From MED-G20 sp038108155 (GTDB lineage: Bacteria > Bacteroidota > Bacteroidia > Flavobacteriales_D > Parvicellaceae): a DNA stretch of 64,000 bases. Numbering within the stretch: position 1 is the first letter of the stretch; each line of letters opens with the position of its first letter. Made by a program: the position numbers and the translations under genes. Below, one piece after another: positions 43,986 to 51,934 of this stretch. Below the pieces are notes generated by a model, which made no database searches, was not told where the DNA came from, and saw only the letters and a program-made list of their open reading frames with translations. Location: positions 25,334 through 89,333 of the forward strand of contig JAYNHP010000003.1 of NCBI GenBank assembly GCA_038108155.1, read 5' to 3'.

Positions 43986-44547
43986 TAATTATAGTTCTTC
44001 AAAAATTGATTCCGCTGTTGATGTTCTTAATAATGGGGGAATTATTCTTTATCCGACTGAAACTATCTGGGCTATTGGGTGTAAGTCAGTACTTAAAAAT
44101 AGCGTTAAGAGGATTTATGAAATTAAAAAGAGACCATACCATATGCCATTAATTAATTTAATTGATAGTATAAATAATATCACAAAATATGTAGAAAATC
44201 TAAATATTAAGGACTTTGATTTAATAAATAAGAACGACTCACCTCCTACTGTAATATATCCAAATTGCAAAAGTAAATACAGATTTCTAGCAAATGATTC
44301 AAATGAGATTTCCTTTAGAGTAACACCTATAAACGAGTTGAAAGAAATTATAAGCAAACTAGATTCTCCACTTATTTCAAGTTCTGCTAATATTAGTGGA
44401 GAAAATTTCCCTAAAAGATTAGATAATATTTCTAATTCAATTCTAAATTCTGCAGATCTAATTCTTAATTTTGAAGTAAAATCTTCTGGAACACCATCCG
44501 AAGTAATAAAAATCAATAACGGTAAAATTGAATATCTCAGAAAATAA
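43963..44547 (+). CDS. tsaC: L-threonylcarbamoyladenylate synthase (YrdC/TsaC-type)
   Basis: 194 residues from the ATG at 43963; an upstream in-frame ATG (43918) would overlap the glycosyltransferase further and lengthen the protein beyond family size. The YrdC fold shows VDVLNNGGIILYPTETIWAIGC, the KRPYHMPL loop that binds the threonine/ATP site, ISSSANISGENFP and GTPSEVIKI near the C-terminus. It makes threonylcarbamoyl-AMP for the t6A modification of ANN-decoding tRNAs. A second YrdC protein is encoded at 60064; this one looks like the true TsaC. Confidence 0.88.
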   Translation: MSTKVWSNNYSSSKIDSAVDVLNNGGIILYPTETIWAIGCKSVLKNSVKRIYEIKKRPYHMPLINLIDSINNITKYVENLNIKDFDLINKNDSPPTVIYPNCKSKYRFLANDSNEISFRVTPINELKEIISKLDSPLISSSANISGENFPKRLDNISNSILNSADLILNFEVKSSGTPSEVIKINNGKIEYLRK

Positions 44548-45958
44548 ATACAATAATCTTTTAGGATCTGATAAAATCTTTAAAACCATTTCAAGTATTG
44601 CTGATCAAATTGATCAAAAAGCATTTGTTATAGGAGGTTATGTAAGAGATCAAATTTTAAATAGAACCACAAAGGATATTGATATAGTTACAATTGGAAG
44701 TGGAATAGAGCTTGCAAAGAAGACTGCCAATTTTTTAAATATTTCGCCTGTTAAAGTTTTTAAAAATTTTGGTACAGCTATGATTAATGTTGGAGATCTT
44801 GAAGTTCAATTTGTTGGCGCTAGAAAAGAAAGTTACAGAAAAGACTCTAGAAACCCAATTGTTGAAAATGGAACTGTAGAAGAAGATCAAAACAGAAGAG
44901 ATTTTACAATTAATGCATTAGCTATATCCTTAAATAAAGAAAATTATGGTGTATTTATTGACCCATTCAATGGAATAAAAGATTTGAGAGAGAAGAGACT
45001 AAAAACTCCACTAGATCCAAATATCACATTTTCAGATGATCCATTAAGAATGATGAGAGCAATTAGATTTTCTTCTCAATTAGATTTTAGAATTGAAAAT
45101 CAAACATTAGAAGCCATTAAAAAAAATGTAGGTAGAATAGAAATTGTTGCACAAGAAAGAATAACTGAAGAATTAAATAAAATAATATTAAGCGATCAAC
45201 CTTCAAAAGGATTTAAACTTTTAGAAGAAACTGGATTGTTGAAATTAATTTTTCCCGAATTTCAGTTATTAAAAGGTGTGGAAATAAAAGATGGAAAAAG
45301 CCATAAGGATAATTTTTACCATACATTAAAGGTTCTTGATAATATTCTGCCTTATAGTAAAGGAAATTTGTGGCTAAGATGGGCAGCTTTACTTCACGAT
45401 ATAGCAAAACCAAACACGAAAAGATTTAATACAAAACAAGGATGGACATTTCATGGTCATGAAGACAAAGGTGCAAGAATGGTACCTTCTATATTTAGAA
45501 AATTAAAACTTCCATTAGACAATCCTATGAAATATGTACAAAAATTAGTTTTGTTGCATTTGAGGCCAATATCATTAACCAACAAAAGTATAACAGATTC
45601 AGCCCTTAGAAGATTGTTATTTGAAGCTGGAGACGATTTAGAGGACTTAATGACATTATGTCAATCAGATATTACTTCAAAAAATAGGGAGAAAAAAATT
45701 AAATATATCAAGAGATTTGAGGATGTTAAAATAAAACTTAAAGATTTAGAAGACCGAGACAAAATAAAAAATTGGCAACCTCCAATAGATGGAAAAGAGA
45801 TTATGGAAACTTTCAACATTAAACCATGTAAAGAAGTTGGTATTCTTAAAGAATCTATAAAAAATGCTATTTTAGATGGAATTATAAAAAACAGCTACCA
45901 AGAAGCATACGACTATTTACTTATTAAGGCTAAAGAAATTGGAATAATTGAAAAATAA
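44528..45958 (+). CDS. cca: CCA tRNA nucleotidyltransferase with HD domain
   Basis: 476 residues. The nucleotidyltransferase core has AFVIGGYVRDQILNRTTKDIDIV, the RRDFTINALAISL region and DDPLRMMRAIRFSSQLDF. The HD phosphohydrolase domain (HDIAKP) follows at about residue 293. It adds or repairs the 3' CCA end of tRNAs. It starts with TTG, 20 bp inside tsaC, as no ATG or GTG exists near the N-terminal conserved block. It overlaps the next gene by 11 bp. Confidence 0.93.
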   Translation: MNISENKYNNLLGSDKIFKTISSIADQIDQKAFVIGGYVRDQILNRTTKDIDIVTIGSGIELAKKTANFLNISPVKVFKNFGTAMINVGDLEVQFVGARKESYRKDSRNPIVENGTVEEDQNRRDFTINALAISLNKENYGVFIDPFNGIKDLREKRLKTPLDPNITFSDDPLRMMRAIRFSSQLDFRIENQTLEAIKKNVGRIEIVAQERITEELNKIILSDQPSKGFKLLEETGLLKLIFPEFQLLKGVEIKDGKSHKDNFYHTLKVLDNILPYSKGNLWLRWAALLHDIAKPNTKRFNTKQGWTFHGHEDKGARMVPSIFRKLKLPLDNPMKYVQKLVLLHLRPISLTNKSITDSALRRLLFEAGDDLEDLMTLCQSDITSKNREKKIKYIKRFEDVKIKLKDLEDRDKIKNWQPPIDGKEIMETFNIKPCKEVGILKESIKNAILDGIIKNSYQEAYDYLLIKAKEIGIIEK

Positions 45959-46478
45959 CTCATTAGACATAAGAATAGTAGCAGATACTCAAGAGGATAT
46001 ATTTGCGGACTTAAGAATACATAAAGAAAATAATTTCTTGACAATACATGATTTTTTAGTAGAAAATTTTCATTTAGATAAATTAGAAATGTCTTCTTTT
46101 TTCTACAGTAACGACGATTGGGATAAAGGAGAAGAAATTACTTTAATGAATATGAACATTGGAGATGATTCAACGGTTAAATTCATGGAATCTATTACCC
46201 TAAATGAAGTTTTCCAAGAAAAGAAATTTAAATTCTTATATGTAAATGACTTTCTAAATATGAACATATTTTATGTAGAGATATTGAAAGAAAGTGATTT
46301 AGAGGACAACGAAACCTTAAAGTTACTTCACAAATTGGGTGAATATGAACCTAAAAAAAGTGATGATATACTTAACTCGGAAGATGAAAACAAACTTTCC
46401 GAAATTGAAGACATTCTAAATGAACCTGAAGAAGATGAATTCGGCGGTTTTGAAGAACTAGACCAAGACTTATACTAA
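45948..46478 (+). CDS. pRiA4b ORF-3-like family protein
   Basis: 176 residues starting with TTG at 45948. It matches the family of plasmid pRiA4b ORF-3-like/IS1096-passenger proteins by its early DIRIVADTQEDIFADLRI region and TIHDFLVENFHLDKLEMSSF, then FFYSNDDWDKGEEITL. The C-terminal third is strongly acidic (SEDENKLSEIEDILNEPEE). Homologues are often encoded next to cca or tRNA genes in Bacteroidota, but no biochemical role is known to me. Despite the family name, nothing else here suggests a mobile element. Confidence 0.72.
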   Translation: MKNNSLDIRIVADTQEDIFADLRIHKENNFLTIHDFLVENFHLDKLEMSSFFYSNDDWDKGEEITLMNMNIGDDSTVKFMESITLNEVFQEKKFKFLYVNDFLNMNIFYVEILKESDLEDNETLKLLHKLGEYEPKKSDDILNSEDENKLSEIEDILNEPEEDEFGGFEELDQDLY

Positions 46479-46479
46479 A

Positions 46480-48549
46480 TCACAAAAGACCTTTATTCTT
46501 TCTTAAAATCCATTCAACAAAAGGAAATATTAAGAGAAAAAGTAGCCATTTATAGTTAATTAAATCTTGCTGCTTTTGTTCGATATGAGTCTTAATTTTT
46601 AAATTATTATCTTTCTTTAAATCATCCACTAAGTTTTTAATTTCTGAAAACTGATAACTTCCTCCATTTTGATTAAGTAATGCTAGTTTTTTTGGTTGAG
46701 CAACAGTATTTAACTTTTCAATATTGGAAGGGATAATTGAAAATTTACCATCTGTTTTAAGAACTTCATCTTTGTTATTTAAAATTATTTTATAGCTGTA
46801 ATCTCCAATAGGAAGTCCATTAAGTTTCAAATCGTAAAAATTATCTCTTGGAATCAAATTTTTGAAATTTTCTTTGCCGGAAGAATCTTGGTAAGAAAAT
46901 ACAATGTCTGCTCCAGATTCCACTTCCATTAATTCATTGTAATACTCTGTGTATATATAAAGAGATTTATTTTCGAAACTACTCTTTGGTACTATAGAAT
47001 TTAATCTAGATTTTTTATCTGTTTTTTTCAAATATTGGACGATTTTTCTTATTAAATCTTTAAATATATAGGCATTGTTATTGAGCCTATATTCAGACAT
47101 TTTCCATCTCCATATACCTTCGCCAATTATTACTCCATGTTTGGTATTTCTACTATTGAAAAAATAAATTAATGGATAAGGCATTTTTAAGTTGTTTACC
47201 GATTGATAAAGTAAAATATTTGCATTAGAAACTAGATTATAGTCTATCGAAAATGGCACAGAAAGAGGAGGATATTCAGAAATTATGTTTTGCCATTTTT
47301 CTCCAAACGCAAAAGACTTAAAATCTTGATTTAAATGGGCTCTCACTTCGTTAGTCCCTTTAAATTTATTTTGTTTAAGTCCTAAAAGAATATTATCAGC
47401 AGTCTTAGATATTATTTCTGATCCGGAAATAATTAAGGATGGTATTTCCATCTTTCTACTTTTCTCAATAATTTTCATTAAAATATCACTACTAGTTGGC
47501 TTATGAAAAATCAGTAAATCGTAGTCGCTAATTTTTCCATTAAAATCATCGATTTGAAAGGTAGTTACTTTGGATTTCAATTGGTCTTCTAATGCCCAAT
47601 TAAGAGCTGCAATATCTGGATGTGAACCGGAGCTTAATATCAATATCTTTTGAGAATAGTCAATTACTTCAATGGCTGTTTTTTTAGAATTATTAAATAA
47701 ATTTTTATCTATTTTTTCAGAACTAATCACTACTTTATATTCCATAATCCCTTTTTCATTTGCTTTGTCTATAAAAGTTACTTTATGGATTCCTTTTTTA
47801 AGGGTTTTAAACTTTTTTTCTTGTACTATTTCCTTACCATAAAATAATTGAACTTTAACATTTTGAAAAGAATTATTCGCAGCAAGGATAACTTCTAAAG
47901 GAAATTCATTTCCCAACAAGGCATACTTATTATTTTTGATAGACTTAATCTTTATATCGTCGTATTGTATGGTATCTCCAAGTAGAATTGTATTTACCGA
48001 AATAGTAGGAGAAATAAATAAATAAGGTAAATCCTTGCCCATATTTACTATTCCATCCGATGCGATTACTAAATCTGTTAAGTTAGTTCCATGGTATTTT
48101 AAATTTATAAAACTATATAGTTGATCAAAATTAGTAGAATTGTCTTCAAAGGAAAAAAGTGTGTCTTTTAAAATTTTTTGTCCAAAAACACATGTTCTTA
48201 AATCATAAAACTCTTTTAACTCTTCAAATTGACTTTTAATTGAATCTTCATAATAATTCTCAAAAAAAATTGAATCTTCATTAGATATAATGCTTCTAGA
48301 ATTGTCTTGAGCAAATAAAAGAATAGGTTTTTCTTCCACTGACTCTGATTTTATAATTTTAGGTCTTAAAAGAAAAATACTTAATAAAATAAAGGTAATC
48401 CATCTTAAAATAAATAAGATTAAAATAGTTTTTGAGGATAAATAATTCTGTTTTCTTTCTTTGTTGTAAAGAAAAATAGTTAAGGTGAATCCAATTGCAA
48501 TAGAAACAAAAAAAACATAAATGGGGGAATCAAAAATTATTGTACTCAA
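46480..48549 (-). CDS. BatA/VWA-like membrane protein
   Basis: 689 residues. Two N-terminal hydrophobic helices (FFVSIAIGFTLTIFLYN, ILFILRWITFILLSIFLL) and one C-terminal helix (WLLFLLIFPFVEWILRKNK) bracket a large periplasmic part. A VWA/glutamine amidotransferase-like core starts about residue 78 (FAQDNSRSI, with the MIDAS-like DxSxS replaced by DNSRS) and includes LVIASDGIVNMGKDL and a LLIFHKPTSSDIL segment. It resembles the BatA-type proteins encoded at 55370. The start is TTG at 48549, 10 nt after fabG. Function unknown. Confidence 0.72.
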   Translation of the reverse strand: MSTIIFDSPIYVFFVSIAIGFTLTIFLYNKERKQNYLSSKTILILFILRWITFILLSIFLLRPKIIKSESVEEKPILLFAQDNSRSIISNEDSIFFENYYEDSIKSQFEELKEFYDLRTCVFGQKILKDTLFSFEDNSTNFDQLYSFINLKYHGTNLTDLVIASDGIVNMGKDLPYLFISPTISVNTILLGDTIQYDDIKIKSIKNNKYALLGNEFPLEVILAANNSFQNVKVQLFYGKEIVQEKKFKTLKKGIHKVTFIDKANEKGIMEYKVVISSEKIDKNLFNNSKKTAIEVIDYSQKILILSSGSHPDIAALNWALEDQLKSKVTTFQIDDFNGKISDYDLLIFHKPTSSDILMKIIEKSRKMEIPSLIISGSEIISKTADNILLGLKQNKFKGTNEVRAHLNQDFKSFAFGEKWQNIISEYPPLSVPFSIDYNLVSNANILLYQSVNNLKMPYPLIYFFNSRNTKHGVIIGEGIWRWKMSEYRLNNNAYIFKDLIRKIVQYLKKTDKKSRLNSIVPKSSFENKSLYIYTEYYNELMEVESGADIVFSYQDSSGKENFKNLIPRDNFYDLKLNGLPIGDYSYKIILNNKDEVLKTDGKFSIIPSNIEKLNTVAQPKKLALLNQNGGSYQFSEIKNLVDDLKKDNNLKIKTHIEQKQQDLINYKWLLFLLIFPFVEWILRKNKGLL

Positions 48550-48559
48550 CTATAGTAAG

Positions 48560-49306
48560 TTAGGTTAACATACCTCCATCAACATTCAAAGTCTGACCAG
48601 TTATATAAGCACTTAAATCACTTGCCAAGAAAACACAAGCATTTGCAATATCTTCTGGTGCACCACCTCTTTTAAGTGGAATTGCATTTCTCCATACATC
48701 TACAGTCTTCTCATCTAACTTTGCAGTCATTTCAGTTTCAATAAAACCTGGAGCAATTACGTTACTTCTAATATTTCTTGATCCTAACTCAAGAGCAATT
48801 GATTTGGAAAATCCAATAATTCCAGCTTTTGAAGCAGCATAGTTGGATTGTCCAGCATTTCCTTTTACTCCAACAACAGAACTCATATTAATAATAGAAC
48901 CTTTTCGTTGTTTGAGCATTGTTCTTTGTACAGCTTTGGTCATATTAAAAACAGACTTTAAATTCACTTCAATTACTTTATCAAAATCTTCTTCACCCAT
49001 TCTCATTAATAAATTATCCTTAGTAATTCCAGCATTATTTACTAGAACATCAATAGAACCAAAATCTTCTAAAACATTTTCAACCAAATCTTGTGATTCT
49101 TTATGGTCAGCAGCATTGCTTTGATAGCTTTTCACTTTTACTTCGTAATTACTTAACTCTTTTTCCAAAGAATTAGCAGATTCTACAGAAGAACTATATG
49201 TAAAAGCAACATTTGCACCATGCTGAGCAAAAACTAAAGCTATTCCTTTACCAATTCCTCTACTTCCACCAGTTATAATTGCAGTTTTACCTTCTAATAA
49301 TTTCAT
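48560..49306 (-). CDS. fabG: 3-oxoacyl-[acyl-carrier-protein] reductase
   Basis: 248 residues, classic short-chain dehydrogenase. The NADPH-binding glycine motif TGGSRGIGKGIA is near residues 13-24. NAGITKDNLLMRMGEEDFD is the FabG signature, and the catalytic Ser-Tyr-Lys set sits in MSSVVGVKGNAGQSNYAASKAG. It reduces beta-ketoacyl-ACP during fatty acid elongation. Its own -7 box TATATTTG is at 49326-49333 on the minus strand. The BatA-like gene starts 10 nt after its stop. Confidence 0.96.
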   Translation of the reverse strand: MKLLEGKTAIITGGSRGIGKGIALVFAQHGANVAFTYSSSVESANSLEKELSNYEVKVKSYQSNAADHKESQDLVENVLEDFGSIDVLVNNAGITKDNLLMRMGEEDFDKVIEVNLKSVFNMTKAVQRTMLKQRKGSIINMSSVVGVKGNAGQSNYAASKAGIIGFSKSIALELGSRNIRSNVIAPGFIETEMTAKLDEKTVDVWRNAIPLKRGGAPEDIANACVFLASDLSAYITGQTLNVDGGMLT

Positions 49307-49325
49307 TTTTTTAATTCTGTTTATT

Positions 49326-49333
49326 CAAATATA
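49326..49333 (-). promoter_or_regulatory. TAnnTTTG -7 element for fabG
   Basis: The minus strand reads TATATTTG, about 19 nt before the ATG at 49306. It is divergent from the E1 promoter at 49477; the 143 bp between them are AT-rich without other structure I can support. Confidence 0.5.
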
Positions 49334-49476
49334 CACAATCTAATTTCTCAAAAATAAGGTATTTAAGATTTATATTATTTTTATTCTAATTGTAACAATA
49401 GTATTTTATTTATGTAGAATCTACACTAATAAAATCATTAATTTAATATGCAACTTTTTTAATTGTTTAATAGTGT

Positions 49477-49484
49477 TATTTTTG
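49477..49484 (+). promoter_or_regulatory. TAnnTTTG -7 element for the E1 gene
   Basis: The sequence is TATTTTTG, ending 20 nt before the ATG at 49505. It lies within a longer in-frame open stretch that begins at 49463, so the true start is probably the downstream ATG. Confidence 0.55.
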
Positions 49485-49504
49485 TAGAAATTCTAAAAAT
49501 CTTA

Positions 49505-51934
49505 ATGTCAAATAATACTACCATTAACAGTATAGATTTAAATAAAGAACAGTTTATAAGTCAAATCCTAAACGACTATCGTGTAATTTGTATGAGTAGA
49601 GAGGCCTCTTTACTTGGAAGAAAAGAAGTTCTTAATGGAAAAGCAAAATTTGGAATTTTTGGTGATGGAAAAGAATTAGCACAACTTGTAATGTCCAAAT
49701 TCTTCAATAAAGGAGATTTTAGATCTGGTTACTACAGAGATCAAACATTCATGATGGCAATTGGAGAGCTTAGTGTTCAGGAATTTTTTGCAGGTCTTTA
49801 TGCACATACAGATTTGGAAAAAGAACCCAATTCAGCTGGCAGACAAATGGGTGGACATTTTTCTACAAAATCAGTTGATAAAGATGGGAATTGGCTTAAT
49901 TTAATTGACAAAAAAAATACTTATTCTGATATTTCTTGCACTGGTGCACAAATGCCTCGTCTTGTAGGATTAGGATTAGCCTCTAAGATTTACAGACAAA
50001 ATAAAGAATTAAAGGATTTTAAGAAATTTTCTAATAACGGAAATGAAGTTGCTTTCGGAACCATAGGAGACGCAAGTACATCTGAAGGAGTGTTTTGGGA
50101 ATCCATGAATGCAGCATGTGTTTTAGAAATTCCCTTAGTTATGTCTGTTTGGGACGACGGATATGGAATATCAGTAGAAAAAAAATACCAGACTACTAAA
50201 GAAAGTATTTCTGCGGCCTTATCTGGATTTGAAATTAAAGACCAGTCAAACGGTTTGAAAATTTTCAAATGTAAAGGATGGAATTACGCTGAACTATACA
50301 GTACCTACCAAGAAGCTGTTAATTTTTCAAGAAAACACCATAAGCCATCTTTGGTACATGTCGAAGAAATAACCCAACCTCAAGGACATTCAACCTCCGG
50401 ATCACATGAAAGATACAAGTCTAGCGAAAGATTAGCCTGGGAAAAAGAATACGACTGTATAGTCCAATTTAAAAGATGGATACTTAGTAATGAAAATGCA
50501 ACTGGAAAGCCTATTTGTAGCTTAGAAGTTTTAGAAAAAATAGAAATAGATTGTAAAAACGAAGTAAAGAAACTATCTAAGATAGCTTGGGCTGAGTTTT
50601 TAAATCCAATTAAAGAAAGCTTGAATAAATGTTCTTTACATCTTAAAAATATTGCAAGTAAAAGTTCTAAAAAATCAGAAATACTTCAAATAGTAAATGA
50701 CTTAGAGAAAATTAGAGAACCTATTAAAAAAGATGTGTTTTCAAGTTTTAGAAAAACTTTATTAATAACTAGAGGTGAGAAATCCAACGAAAAATCAGCT
50801 GCTATTCAGTGGTTTAAAGCTCAACAAAAGTATGAGTTTGATAATTACAGTTCTAATTTATACACTGAAACTAATTATTCTGCTCTTAAGGTTAATCAAG
50901 AAGATGTAGTATTTTCTAAAAATAAATTAGATGGAAGGATAATTTTAAAAAATAATTTTCAAAAACTTTTTAGCCAATTTCCTGAACTTTTAACCTTTGG
51001 AGAAGATACCGGAATTATTGGCGGAGTTAACCAAGTAATGGAGGGAATGCAAGAGGAATTTGGTGAGCTTAGAGTTTTTGATACTGGAATAAGAGAAACC
51101 ACAATCATAGGCCAAGGAATAGGATTGGCTCTAAGAGGACTAAGACCAATTGCAGAAATACAATATTTAGATTATATACTCTATTGTATTCAAATTATGA
51201 GTGATGATTTAGCAACATTGGCTTACAGAACAAAAGGGACCCAGAAGTGTCCACTTATTGTAAGAACGAGAGGCCACAGACTAGAAGGTATATGGCATGC
51301 AGGATCTCCCTTAGGAGGAATCATTAATTTATTAAGAGGAATCATAGTTTGTGTACCTCGAAATATGGTAAAAGCAGCTGGGTTTTACAATACTTTAATA
51401 AAATCAGATGATCCAGCATTGGTTATTGAATGTTTGAATGCTTACAGGATAAAAGAAAATGAACCGGAGAACTATGGAGAGTTTACAACACCAATTGGAA
51501 TTCCTGAAATTGTCTCGGAAGGAAAGGACATTACAGTAGTTAGTTATGGTTCTACTTTTAATATTTGTCAACAAGCTGTAAAAGAATTAAATAACTACAA
51601 CATATCGTGTGAACTAATTGATATACAGACTCTTATTCCTTTTGATGTGAATCATTTGATTAGTAAGTCTTTGAAAAAAACGAATAAAATTATTTTTATT
51701 GATGAAGATGTTCCTGGTGGAGCAACTGCTTTTATGTTAGACCAAGTTATTAACAAACAAAAAGGGTATTTCCATTTAGATTCCCAACCAGTGACATTAA
51801 CAGCGAAGGACCATAGACCAGCTTATGGAACTGATGGAGATTATTTCTCAAAACCGAGCTTAAATGATATTACAGAAGCCATATACAACATAATGCATGA
51901 AAGCAATCCCAAGTTGTATCCAAGTATTTTATGA
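49505..51934 (+). CDS. 2-oxo acid (branched-chain) dehydrogenase E1, fused alpha-beta subunits
   Basis: 809 residues from the ATG at 49505. The N-terminal ~350 residues are an E1 alpha subunit with the ThDP-binding IGDASTSEGVFWESMNAACV and DDGYGIS segments. From about residue 470 is the E1 beta subunit (GEDTGIIGGVNQVMEGMQEE, LAYRTKGTQKCPLIVRTRG, DEDVPGGATAFMLDQVI). The enzyme oxidatively decarboxylates branched-chain 2-oxo acids in the E1-E2-E3 complex; E2 and E3 are not in the window. The fusion of the two chains in one polypeptide is known in Bacteroidota. Its stop overlaps the start of the secreted protease (ATGA). Confidence 0.9.
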   Translation: MSNNTTINSIDLNKEQFISQILNDYRVICMSREASLLGRKEVLNGKAKFGIFGDGKELAQLVMSKFFNKGDFRSGYYRDQTFMMAIGELSVQEFFAGLYAHTDLEKEPNSAGRQMGGHFSTKSVDKDGNWLNLIDKKNTYSDISCTGAQMPRLVGLGLASKIYRQNKELKDFKKFSNNGNEVAFGTIGDASTSEGVFWESMNAACVLEIPLVMSVWDDGYGISVEKKYQTTKESISAALSGFEIKDQSNGLKIFKCKGWNYAELYSTYQEAVNFSRKHHKPSLVHVEEITQPQGHSTSGSHERYKSSERLAWEKEYDCIVQFKRWILSNENATGKPICSLEVLEKIEIDCKNEVKKLSKIAWAEFLNPIKESLNKCSLHLKNIASKSSKKSEILQIVNDLEKIREPIKKDVFSSFRKTLLITRGEKSNEKSAAIQWFKAQQKYEFDNYSSNLYTETNYSALKVNQEDVVFSKNKLDGRIILKNNFQKLFSQFPELLTFGEDTGIIGGVNQVMEGMQEEFGELRVFDTGIRETTIIGQGIGLALRGLRPIAEIQYLDYILYCIQIMSDDLATLAYRTKGTQKCPLIVRTRGHRLEGIWHAGSPLGGIINLLRGIIVCVPRNMVKAAGFYNTLIKSDDPALVIECLNAYRIKENEPENYGEFTTPIGIPEIVSEGKDITVVSYGSTFNICQQAVKELNNYNISCELIDIQTLIPFDVNHLISKSLKKTNKIIFIDEDVPGGATAFMLDQVINKQKGYFHLDSQPVTLTAKDHRPAYGTDGDYFSKPSLNDITEAIYNIMHESNPKLYPSIL

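Noticed and set aside
45948..46478. Transposon passenger gene (family name 'IS1096 TnpR')
   Set aside because: No transposase, terminal repeats or target duplications nearby; the gene sits in a tRNA operon.
49463..49504. N-terminal extension of the E1 fusion protein
   Set aside because: The 14 extra codons overlap a consensus -7 promoter element; the ATG at 49505 is the better start.
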